Positions 6,118 to 13,469 of a stretch of DNA of 14,234 bases are shown here, piece after piece. Position 1 is the stretch's first letter. Every line of letters starts with the position of its first letter. The stretch lies in assembly GCA_020718525.1 (NCBI GenBank), contig DYRX01000074.1, positions 1 through 14,234 on the forward strand. Direction: 5' to 3'. Source of the DNA: Victivallis vadensis (GTDB taxonomy: Bacteria; Verrucomicrobiota; Lentisphaeria; Victivallales; GWF2-50-93). Under the pieces are notes generated by a model. It was not told where the DNA came from and did not search any database. It was given only the letters and a program-made list of their open reading frames with translations. A program made the position numbers and the translations under genes.

Positions 6118-9100
6118 CAGTATAAATGTATGGAGTCCTCTGTTGCGCAAGGATGTCGAATCCTTGATCTGTTTTTGGAAAACAAATCCATACATGAATA
6201 ATCTGCAGGTGAAGGGCACGCATGCTCTATGGAACACGCTTTGCCGTGATGAATTGCGCTTTGCATATCTGGCCGATGAGGTGGGTATGGGCAAGACTTA
6301 TCAGGCGTTGGGCGTGATCAGCCTTTTGCTTTCTTTGAATCCCAAGGCTCGTATTGTAATACTGTGCCCAGGTGACGAGATGCAACGTCAATGGAGTTCG
6401 GACTGGCACTCCTTCTTTCAGCAAAAGTTCATGATAGATGGTATGGATGGCGTCCTGAGAAGCTTGTGCATCCATGCCAATAAAACCGAGTCCTTTGAGC
6501 CTATGCTACATCCATGCGTTTGTAATAATTTGCGGGAATTTGCGACAAAGCTTATAATGGCACATAATTCGGTATTTCTTTTGCGCTACCCTTCCTTTTC
6601 CACACCAATACGAGCATTCGATTGGTCTCCGTTCCAGAAGGATGACAATGCGACCGAAACAGCATCTACCAAAGATTTGCATAATTGCTTCGTGGATCTT
6701 ATGAATGGCATTGGATGTTATATCACGATGGATGAATTGGTAAAGGAGAAACTACCAGAGCAATGCTCCAAGCAAGTCGCAACGCACTTCTACTCTAGGT
6801 GCTTTGTTGAAAAACTGAAAATCCTTATGCGCAACTTTATTCCCAACCTGATCGTCTGGGATGAGGCCCAGTATCTACGCACCGATGCTATGCGTAACGA
6901 TGCCATGCGCACATTGTTCGGCCCTCACCTCTATGACACTGAATGCCGACACCTTTTCCTAAGTGCGACACCGGCCCATCGGGATACCGATGATATCAAT
7001 AAGCTTAATGAACTCTTTCCGGCGAGTGATAAAAAAAGGATACAAGTGCAAGAAGGGGATCAAGGTGCTTGCCGTGCCTCGGTGGAGCGCTGGATGGTAC
7101 GGCGTGAACGGGAATTCAACGGCATAGGAAAGCAGGAATATCGAAACTATAAAACACAACCTGTGGATCTTTTCTCAGATGGAACTAACCCCTTGTTTGC
7201 TCTGACCATTGCCCTTACCCAAAAGAAGCTAGTACAACTGCTCAAAGGTGGTAACAACAAGTTCCGCATGGGAGAGATTTCATCTCACGAATCAGCCAGA
7301 GCTTCCATTGTTAGGTATGTGAAAGGGAAAAAAGACTCAATGGTGTTGGAAGAAAGTTCCAGCAAGGAAAACTCTGAGCCCATTGACGAAAACTATCTGA
7401 CGGAACTGGGGAAATCGTTCGATAAGTTGACAGGAAGCAAGGGGCATAAGTTGCCACATCTTAAAGTGAATCAGGTCGTCGATGATCTGGCAAGGCAATG
7501 TCTTTCAGAGGGTTCTGCTAATAAGGAGTTGGTCTTTGTCCGTCGTATAGACACTGTTGATGAATTGGCGGACCTCCTTGAAGTGAAATTCCAGAATATT
7601 TTAGATGAGCGTATTCGTCTCTTAAGCGATAATAAACTGGATCCCAATGATTATTGGAAGATGAAATCTGAAACCGATGACGATCAGGAGGGTGAAGAAG
7701 AAGACACACAAGTTAGGAACAAGAATGAGCCAAAGACGAACTATGCAAACGCTTTGAGGGCTAAGAAGGGCGATCTAGGACGACTTACAGCGTTCCGTAA
7801 TACCCTGGGCAAGGAAGGCAGCGCCCTTCACTTTTTACTGCTAGAGAAAATCAAGGAAGATGAGCTGATAAGTTGGAAAGAATTTTGTAATGCTCTCGGT
7901 ATTTACCCCTTCCCCGATCCCGACAAGGATCTCCTCTTGCGGCGATGCTTAGCCCATTCTATCCGCTTTACAGATATACTGGTGGATTTGGATGTTCTAC
8001 GTAAGATTCGATCTATAAGGAATACCGGCTATCTCGATGAATGGATATCCTATCTGCACACTCCCCCCAAGGGACTCGAAACCTACTTCATCAACACCAA
8101 GGCTAAACTTAAGGCATGGAGTGAAAACTTTGACACCATCATCAACAAGTGTTTCATGGATTCCATGAACCGTAATTCCTATAGGGAGATTGCTGAGAGA
8201 GTGTCTAAGTACTTCGTAGGCCTCTCTCCAGTAGCGCGTCGTTCCGGGCACAATACAGCACAAAACGTGGTGCACCAATTTAAATTTCCAATCTATCCGA
8301 ATGTATTGGTCTGCACTGATGTGTTGCGCGAGGGTGTGAATCTGCATCTGTTTTGCGAGAGGATAACACATTACGGTATCGCTTGGACTAGTGGTGACAC
8401 GGAGCAACGCATCGGACGCGTAGAAAGGGCTGATTCCCTGTTTGAGCGCAATATTCGGCGGAATGAGGAACATAAGCTCGATATCGCTTTCCCATACCTT
8501 GCGCAAACCCTCGATGAGCGGCAAGTCAACAAGGCTCTCTCGCGAAAAAAACATATGGATGCCTTGTTCTCGATCGTTCCTCCCAAGGAAACAGGCGAAT
8601 GCGATGACAGTAAAGAATCTCTCAAAAAATCGTCCTCCAGCTCTGAAAAACACAAACCTTTGGATTTAGTTCCGTCCGTAGATGACTTGTTGAAGAATGT
8701 GCTCGAGCGGGGTTCGAAATGGAAAAAGGATGCGCAGGCTCTCTATAACAAATGGAAGAAAACACTTGAGGCAGCAGTAAAGATCGCTAGTGAGTTCATA
8801 ATACAGGATGAGAATGGGAGCGAATTCCAATTTGTGGCTTGTCACATGATAAAAGAACTAGATTTACTAATGTTGCAGTGGGAACGCTTGACGGGGAATA
8901 GAAAAGAGATTACAGAATGGAACGTATGCGACAAGGTTATTTGTGGTAATTTCAACGGACGTATTCAGTGGAAGATTATCCGCACACTTTACCTCCCTGA
9001 CGACATTCCGGTAACTAATGAACTGATCGCATCGTTTTGGGAAATGGCTAAGTCGCAAACCTGCGGAACATCCTTTGGTGAGAAACACGATGATTTCAAG

Positions 9101-10081
9101 TATTGTAACCAGAAGAAGACGCATCGGAAATCATATGAGATCGCCCACCCTTTCTTGATCGATCAGATCCGCAGGCAGAATATCCACCTGCGCCGATGGG
9201 CTAGCGAATATGTATTAACCTCAGATATTTGTAACAGCGAAGATGTTGAATCAGAACACAAGTCGGTCGCGGACTGGATCAGTCAGATCAATCAGCACTT
9301 ACCATTTGGTTGTGCGACCGTCATTGATGACTGCGTGGTTCTCTCTATGCCCGTTATACATAAATCGGAATGGAGTCCTGATAATTTAAAGCATGCAGCA
9401 CTTATGTTGGCCCATTGGGCGGATCGCCATCAGTGGTGCATGGCAGAAGGACAAGATGATGATGAATTCTCAATTCAACCAACCAAAATATCAGGGATAT
9501 TACAAATGAATACACAGGAAGCCTTAGCTGAAATCAGCCGTATGAAGACTTGGTATTCCGAACTGGTCACGGAGATCAATCAGAAATTAGATTGGGATCA
9601 GAAATGGAGAAACACCTCTCTGGAAAAGATTATAGAAACTGGTAAAATTCTCTACTTCTCACCGCAGATGATCTATTCTGGCGAGGGCACGTGTCAGGTA
9701 GCCTTTGAAATCAGCGGTCTGCTTGAAAGCCCAGAATCCAAAAAGTTTACCTGCTACTTGGCAGTCCGAACTGTTATTGAGCGCGTTAGAAATGATGATA
9801 TGCCAGAAATTCCGGAGACTACAAAGGATGATTTCCGAGAGTGGCTTGAGAAAAATGATTATAGTACCTTTGGAGAATCGTCAGATTACACTTATGGAGT
9901 GAAGGATGTCAACAATAAGCAAGACCGCCGCATGCGTTTCTCAATCCCTATCGCGCAGCTCGAACCTAATATAATGCGCGATACGTGGACCGATAAGATT
10001 GCCAAAATCCTAGAAAAGCTCCGTGGCAATGTGTTTCAATACAAGTCGTTCGAGAACGAAATCCTCTGCGGTGAAAATTGA
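6107..10081 (+). CDS. Large SF2 (SNF2-like) helicase/translocase
   Basis: A 1324-residue superfamily 2 ATPase. Motif I is ADEVGMGKTYQA (56-67), motif Ia region ILCPGDEMQRQW (85-96), motif II DEAQ (252-255), motif III SATP (286-289), motif IV region LVFVRRIDTVDEL (475-487), motif V VCTDVLREGVNL (735-746) and motif VI EQRIGRVER (766-774). Order and form fit SNF2-type double-stranded DNA translocases rather than RecQ-type strand separators. About 190 residues separate motifs III and IV and about 245 separate IV and V; the latter insert holds an acidic linker (521-545). The C-terminal 530 residues match nothing I know and may bind the nuclease or DNA ends. The ATG has AGGAG seven bases upstream, inside the nuclease gene, so the two are translationally coupled. 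It likely tracks along DNA and licenses or delivers the HKD nuclease. The codon use resembles the two genes before it and differs from the next gene. Confidence 0.92.
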   Translation: MSNSSINVWSPLLRKDVESLICFWKTNPYMNNLQVKGTHALWNTLCRDELRFAYLADEVGMGKTYQALGVISLLLSLNPKARIVILCPGDEMQRQWSSDWHSFFQQKFMIDGMDGVLRSLCIHANKTESFEPMLHPCVCNNLREFATKLIMAHNSVFLLRYPSFSTPIRAFDWSPFQKDDNATETASTKDLHNCFVDLMNGIGCYITMDELVKEKLPEQCSKQVATHFYSRCFVEKLKILMRNFIPNLIVWDEAQYLRTDAMRNDAMRTLFGPHLYDTECRHLFLSATPAHRDTDDINKLNELFPASDKKRIQVQEGDQGACRASVERWMVRREREFNGIGKQEYRNYKTQPVDLFSDGTNPLFALTIALTQKKLVQLLKGGNNKFRMGEISSHESARASIVRYVKGKKDSMVLEESSSKENSEPIDENYLTELGKSFDKLTGSKGHKLPHLKVNQVVDDLARQCLSEGSANKELVFVRRIDTVDELADLLEVKFQNILDERIRLLSDNKLDPNDYWKMKSETDDDQEGEEEDTQVRNKNEPKTNYANALRAKKGDLGRLTAFRNTLGKEGSALHFLLLEKIKEDELISWKEFCNALGIYPFPDPDKDLLLRRCLAHSIRFTDILVDLDVLRKIRSIRNTGYLDEWISYLHTPPKGLETYFINTKAKLKAWSENFDTIINKCFMDSMNRNSYREIAERVSKYFVGLSPVARRSGHNTAQNVVHQFKFPIYPNVLVCTDVLREGVNLHLFCERITHYGIAWTSGDTEQRIGRVERADSLFERNIRRNEEHKLDIAFPYLAQTLDERQVNKALSRKKHMDALFSIVPPKETGECDDSKESLKKSSSSSEKHKPLDLVPSVDDLLKNVLERGSKWKKDAQALYNKWKKTLEAAVKIASEFIIQDENGSEFQFVACHMIKELDLLMLQWERLTGNRKEITEWNVCDKVICGNFNGRIQWKIIRTLYLPDDIPVTNELIASFWEMAKSQTCGTSFGEKHDDFKYCNQKKTHRKSYEIAHPFLIDQIRRQNIHLRRWASEYVLTSDICNSEDVESEHKSVADWISQINQHLPFGCATVIDDCVVLSMPVIHKSEWSPDNLKHAALMLAHWADRHQWCMAEGQDDDEFSIQPTKISGILQMNTQEALAEISRMKTWYSELVTEINQKLDWDQKWRNTSLEKIIETGKILYFSPQMIYSGEGTCQVAFEISGLLESPESKKFTCYLAVRTVIERVRNDDMPEIPETTKDDFREWLEKNDYSTFGESSDYTYGVKDVNNKQDRRMRFSIPIAQLEPNIMRDTWTDKIAKILEKLRGNVFQYKSFENEILCGEN

Positions 10082-10160
10082 GGTGCTCGATTCGCTATCG
10101 GGAAGAGTCATCCTATTATATCGGTCAACTGTTAGATTACACGCGGGAAAGGGTAAGTAA
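10071..10160 (+). CDS. Possible 29-residue small ORF
   Basis: A GTG inside the last codons of the helicase gene opens a frame reading IEVLDSLSGRVILLYRS and ending in a basic tail, stopping three bases before the ATG of the GHKL protein. No convincing ribosome site precedes it. It may be chance, or a coupling peptide that carries ribosomes across the 82-base gap. The same gap contains TATTAT (10114), a possible -10 box without a good -35. Confidence 0.15.
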   Translation: MKIEVLDSLSGRVILLYRSTVRLHAGKGK

Positions 10161-10163
10161 AGT

Positions 10164-11420
10164 ATGACATCTCCAGTTGTAAAAAACAAGAGAGCTATCG
10201 TCATCAAACTGGATGGCGGCTACGACCTCAAAAAGCTCGTAGATGCTCTATCCGGGAGGCGCATCCTCTGCCGTAAGCCTCAAAGGTTTAAATTTATCCT
10301 CGGCAAAAAGACTGTCTTCTTTATGAGCGCCCTGTCCTTTCTCGCATCCTGGGGTCTGCTACAGCGGAAGAACGGTTGTGAATTCGAATTCTCCGGTGAT
10401 CCCGACTCGATGAACTACCTCTCCCGCATGGATCTCTTCCGCATCCTCGGATTCGACTACAAAGAGGAGCTAGGAAGGAGATCTACACTCGGTCGCTTCC
10501 AGCCCATAAGGCTCATCAAATCCAACGACGATGTGGCCGATGCCGTCAACTCGGCCTGCGACCTCATCCTTCATCAGTTCGACAACGCGAAGGAATTCAT
10601 ACCGGCCTTCGAGTGGGCAATATACGAGGTGATTGATAACATAGTCAACCACGCACGAACCCCCGTCCCAGGAATCGTATGCGCCCAGTATTATCCAAAG
10701 CAGAAAGCCATGGATGTGGCCGTCTGCGACATGGGGCGTGGCATATTCGCGTCATTGTCGCAGCACTACAAGCTCTCCGACGACACCGATGCCCTATGGA
10801 AGGCGATACAGAGGGGAGTTACCGGAAATCCCGGCCCCAACGGGAACCAGGGGAACGGTCTTGCCGGCACGCTCGAGATTTCTCAGATAAACACGGGCAG
10901 TTTCAGAATATGGAGCGGTGCTGCCTCGCTTAAGCTTAAGCCCGGCAAAACTGAAGCCGAAGCGGAGGAGCTGTCTGCCTCCGTCCCCGGCACTGGCGTA
11001 AATATCAGGCTGAAAACGGACCGTCCGGTCCCGATGGATCAGACGTTCATGGGCAAGAACTCCTGGTCATACATTGAGAAGGAATCGGAGCGTCTTGACA
11101 AAGACGGGATCATGATAAGAAAGGAATGCGCCCACACCGGCGGAAGGTCACCAGCCGAGATACTGCGCAGAAAGATTGAGAACATCCTTCCGGAGATGGA
11201 GGAAAAGCTCAAGCTCGACTTCTCTGGTGTCGGAACATGTTCGAGCAGTTTCCTCGACGAACTTCTTGGCAAATTCGTTGAAAAGCTCGGTGAGGAGCAA
11301 TTCAAGGCGAAGATAAGAATTGTCAACGCATCGGATCAGATAATTGACATGGCTAATGTGGTGACGCACCAGAGGCTTGAGACCGCCAAAAAGAGACAGG
11401 AAAATACAAGCAAACCATAA
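10164..11420 (+). CDS. GHKL ATPase with C-terminal STAS-like (DUF4325) domain
   Basis: A 418-residue soluble protein. Residues 145-285 carry the Bergerat ATP-binding fold of histidine-kinase, Hsp90 and anti-sigma ATPases: N-box E155-VID-N159, G1 box D189-M-G-R-G193, G2 glycines GNGLAG (230-235) and a GTGVNIRL strand (276-283). There is no phospho-acceptor H-box, so it is not an ordinary sensor kinase. Residues 345-405 (LKLDFSGVGTCSSSFLDELL onward) match the STAS-like DUF4325 domain, with Ser residues at 360-362 where STAS antagonists are phosphorylated. The N-terminal 110 residues are of unknown type. An RsbW/RsbV-like kinase-antagonist pair fused in one chain is a possible reading. It lies 82 bases after the helicase, possibly in the same operon, but its codons are richer in GC. 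Start: ATG with GGG about ten bases upstream. The last codons are part of a 52-bp direct repeat. Confidence 0.85.
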   Translation: MTSPVVKNKRAIVIKLDGGYDLKKLVDALSGRRILCRKPQRFKFILGKKTVFFMSALSFLASWGLLQRKNGCEFEFSGDPDSMNYLSRMDLFRILGFDYKEELGRRSTLGRFQPIRLIKSNDDVADAVNSACDLILHQFDNAKEFIPAFEWAIYEVIDNIVNHARTPVPGIVCAQYYPKQKAMDVAVCDMGRGIFASLSQHYKLSDDTDALWKAIQRGVTGNPGPNGNQGNGLAGTLEISQINTGSFRIWSGAASLKLKPGKTEAEAEELSASVPGTGVNIRLKTDRPVPMDQTFMGKNSWSYIEKESERLDKDGIMIRKECAHTGGRSPAEILRRKIENILPEMEEKLKLDFSGVGTCSSSFLDELLGKFVEKLGEEQFKAKIRIVNASDQIIDMANVVTHQRLETAKKRQENTSKP

Positions 11421-11454
11421 TCAAGCACAATCGTGGAAGATTTTATCACCACTA
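11403..11454 (+). repeat. 52-bp direct repeat, first unit
   Basis: It covers the last codons and stop of the GHKL gene and continues to CCACTA, which is the first part of the inverted-repeat element end. The same 52 bases occur at 11675-11726. The layout means that the 3' gene end plus the adjacent element was tandemly duplicated (unit length 272 bases) and that the first element copy then decayed. Confidence 0.85.
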
Positions 11455-11674
11455 GGCTTCGCCTACGGCTACGCCCCGGCAAGCTATCGGACACTCTTCG
11501 ACAAGCTCAGAGCAGGCTAACATAACACTAATGGGAGAAAGGGCATCGTTGATGCAGGAATTTGCCGGACTATGCGGACGTTATTCACATTAGTTGAGGA
11601 TAAATTGTCTCTCACAAAGGCGCAAAGGCACAAAGGAAGAATGAAACTTGCCTGTCCTGGAAGGACGACTGGAC
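11455..11674. repeat. Degenerate repeat copy C with inserted and inverted pieces
   Basis: No gene. A segment CTTCGCCTACGGCTACGCC and a TTCGACAAGCTCAGAGCAGG string (about 11457-11517), both resembling common dispersed bacterial repeats, interrupt the element end. The 46 bases at 11523-11568 are identical to 2132-2177, so this copy resembles copy A more than its neighbour copy B. It stops inside the first bases of the folded core. At 11608-11636 the CTTTGTG-type string appears in reverse orientation (CTCACAAAGGCGCAAAGG). A minus-strand reading frame across this stretch is not coding. Confidence 0.65.
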
Positions 11675-11726
11675 AATACAAGCAAACCATAATCAAGCAC
11701 AATCGTGGAAGATTTTATCACCACTA
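11675..11726 (+). repeat. 52-bp direct repeat, second unit
   Basis: Identical to 11403-11454, including the copied final codons and TAA of the GHKL gene (AATACAAGCAAACCATAA). It runs straight into the left inverted repeat of the element at 11721-12021. The copied gene tail is non-coding here. Confidence 0.85.
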
Positions 11727-12021
11727 ATCGACACTAACTTAACGCTAATGGGAGGAATGGCATCGTTGATGCAGGAATTTGCCGAGCGGCGCTCACTCGC
11801 GCCGCCAACGGCGGTCAGTATGCCGAAAGTCAAGGCCTGAGTGCTTTGTCTTCCGGCATCTGGACCGCCTACGCCGATGCTGGAAGCACGGCGCGGCAAA
11901 TTCTTAATCGCTAGAAAAAGACTTTGTGTGCTTTGTGTCTCCGTGCGAGAAAATGCTTTTTCTTCCGCGTCATTCAGCGTATTTCGTAGTTCGTTAGTGT
12001 TCAGTTAGTGAAAATTAGTGG
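11721..12021 (+). mobile_element. About 300-bp non-coding element with terminal inverted repeats (copy B)
   Basis: The left end CCACTAATCGACACTAAC (to 11750) and the reverse complement of the right end (11992-12021), CCACTAATTTTCACTAAC, agree at about 24 of 30 positions. They bracket the 232-bp repeat shared with copy A, the folded core and a CTTTGTG-type string. There is no transposase and no obvious target-site duplication, so it is MITE-like in form but its mobility is not shown. It fills most of the gap before the YhcG gene; 12022-12185 holds only a weak possible -10, TATACT (12053-12058). Confidence 0.55.
11775..11903 (+). other. Cloverleaf-like folded core of repeat, copy B
   Basis: The closing stem pairs 11775-11784 with 11894-11903 (10 bp). 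Hairpin 1 pairs GCGGCGC (11786) with GCGCCGC (11799). The long hairpin pairs GGCGGTCAG (11810) with CTGGACCGCC (11860), then ATGCCG with CGGCAT, and is capped by CAAGGC/GCTTTG (11831-11848). Hairpin 3 pairs CGCCGATGCT (11872) with AGCACGGCG (11885) around one bulge. Linkers at the junction are only 1, 4, 2 and 0 bases. Such compactness suggests a selected RNA or single-strand DNA structure. The opposite strand can be read as a 68-residue frame, which I regard as incidental. Confidence 0.5.
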
Positions 12022-12185
12022 TTAAGAAATATCGGAGTCTCGTTTGAATCTATATACTGTGATGCTAACATATTGAGTCATAAGAGTCTAAAATGCGGGT
12101 GCATAATGAAATGCTTTCAAGTCAGGATTTCCAGCGTTGAGAATCCAAGGCTATCATCCCCCAGACAAGACATGGAGATGCGTTC

Positions 12186-13313
12186 TTGAAGAAAAAGCTC
12201 AAAACTTCACCCAAGAAGCCTGCTCACAGGCTTACATTCGACAGGCTCGTGGATTCAATCCGGGATGTCCACAAAGAGCTTGCCGCACAGGCGAGCAAGG
12301 CTGTCAACGTCAGTCTGACTCTGCGGAACTGGCTTATTGGTTGCTACATTGCTGAATATGAGTTGAATGGAGCCGACCGTGCAAATTATGGAAATAATCT
12401 GCTTGCCAGCTTGGCATCAAAACTGTCAGGTATAAGCAACTGCAATCGTCGCCAACTTTACCGTTATCTGCGTTTTTATAGGTTTTATCCGCAAATTGTG
12501 GGGACACTGTCCACACAATTGCAACATCTTATACCTGATGATCTCGGCAGAGATAAAAAAGTGGGGACAGCGTCCCCACAATTGGGTGTGCACCCAGATA
12601 AACTTCTATATGGCATTTCATACAGTCATATTGATTTGCTTGTTGATATTGCTAACGACACCAAGCGTGCCTTTTACGAAGTTGAGTGCATCCGCGGCAA
12701 CTGGTCGGTGCGGGAGTTGAAACGCCAGATCGGAAGCCTCTATTATGAACGCTCCGGACTTTCAAAAAACAAGAAGAAGCTTGCCGAGCTTGTCAAATCG
12801 GGTGCGGAAAAAGAAGATATCGCTCTGAACGTCAGGGATCCATATATGTTCGAATTCCTCGGCCTTAAGCCTAAGGAGGTTATGGGAGAATCAGTCCTGG
12901 AGGATGAACTGCTCAGCAAACTCCAGGATTTCCTTCTCGAACTCGGGAACGGCTTCTGCTTCGAGGCGAGGCAGAAGCGTATCCTGATAGGCGACAATTA
13001 CAATTTCATTGACATGGTGTTCTACCATAGGATACTGAAATGCCATGTCTTGGTTGAACTTAAAGTTGCGGAGTTCACTCACGAGAACATCGGTCAGCTC
13101 AACACCTACGTGAGCTGGTACAGAGAAAATATTATGGGCGACGGGGACAATCCGCCAATAGGAATTCTACTCTGCACGAATAAAGACCACGCTCTCGTGA
13201 AATATGCGCTTGCGGGAATGGACAACAAGCTCTTTGTCTCCCGGTATCAGCTTGAACTCCCGAAGAAGGAGGAGATGCAGAAGTTCATCGAGAAGCAAAT
13301 GGTAGCACTCTAA
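12186..13313 (+). CDS. yhcG: YhcG-type PDDEXK nuclease (DUF1016 family)
   Basis: A 375-residue protein of the YhcG/DUF1016 family, predicted DNA nucleases common in defence and mobile regions. Residues 20-165 form the helical N-terminal domain (LRNWLIGCYIAEYEL; RRQLYRYLRFYRFYPQIV). GNWSVRELKRQIGSLYYERSGLS (171-193) is the family's most conserved segment. The C-terminal PDDEXK core shows D276 in NFIDMVF, E291-L-K293 in HVLVELKV and Q304 in NIGQLNTY, so the active site looks intact. The first plausible start is TTG at 12186; no ATG lies in frame upstream before the stop at 12138, and no strong ribosome site precedes it. Residues 105-140 form a linker longer than I expect for the family, encoded by two copies of a palindromic GTGGGGAC repeat. 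It stands alone between a non-coding element and a broken PLD gene. Confidence 0.88.
   Translation: MKKKLKTSPKKPAHRLTFDRLVDSIRDVHKELAAQASKAVNVSLTLRNWLIGCYIAEYELNGADRANYGNNLLASLASKLSGISNCNRRQLYRYLRFYRFYPQIVGTLSTQLQHLIPDDLGRDKKVGTASPQLGVHPDKLLYGISYSHIDLLVDIANDTKRAFYEVECIRGNWSVRELKRQIGSLYYERSGLSKNKKKLAELVKSGAEKEDIALNVRDPYMFEFLGLKPKEVMGESVLEDELLSKLQDFLLELGNGFCFEARQKRILIGDNYNFIDMVFYHRILKCHVLVELKVAEFTHENIGQLNTYVSWYRENIMGDGDNPPIGILLCTNKDHALVKYALAGMDNKLFVSRYQLELPKKEEMQKFIEKQMVAL
12498..12584 (+). repeat. Two palindromic GTGGGGAC units inside the yhcG gene
   Basis: Unit 2, GTGGGGAC-AGC-GTCCCCAC (12561-12579), is a perfect palindrome; unit 1 (12498-12516) has one mismatch. Both are followed by AATTG and are 63 bases apart, so they stay in frame and encode GTLSTQL and GTASPQL. 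Another palindrome, GGGTGTGCACCC, follows at 12584-12595. This is a short dispersed-type palindrome living inside a coding sequence, at the linker between the two domains. Confidence 0.7.
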
Positions 13314-13469
13314 AACTGCACAATCCGTCTTGGTAGGTCGAAGATAACTGTTAAGAAAATGTATAGAGAAGGTAGAATAAGGAAAAGTAATTTAGGCAAT
13401 ACATGGAAATGATTGCTGGCGTAATCCGGAGTAGGTTCTATTTCAACTAGGAGGTATTCGGATCTTACC

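Noticed and set aside
7997..8653. 218-codon open frame on the minus strand
   Set aside because: It lies wholly opposite helicase motifs V and VI, has no ribosome site, and its translation resembles no protein; it is a shadow of the helicase gene.
3018..10081. A complete DISARM or Dpd system
   Set aside because: The PLD and helicase parts fit, but no DUF1998 protein, DNA methyltransferase, DpdA-like transglycosylase or DpdB is present.
11693..11899. 68-codon minus-strand frame through the folded repeat
   Set aside because: Its composition follows from the palindromic core, and in copy A at the same offset I see no sign of selection on the frame. Structure explains the sequence better than coding.
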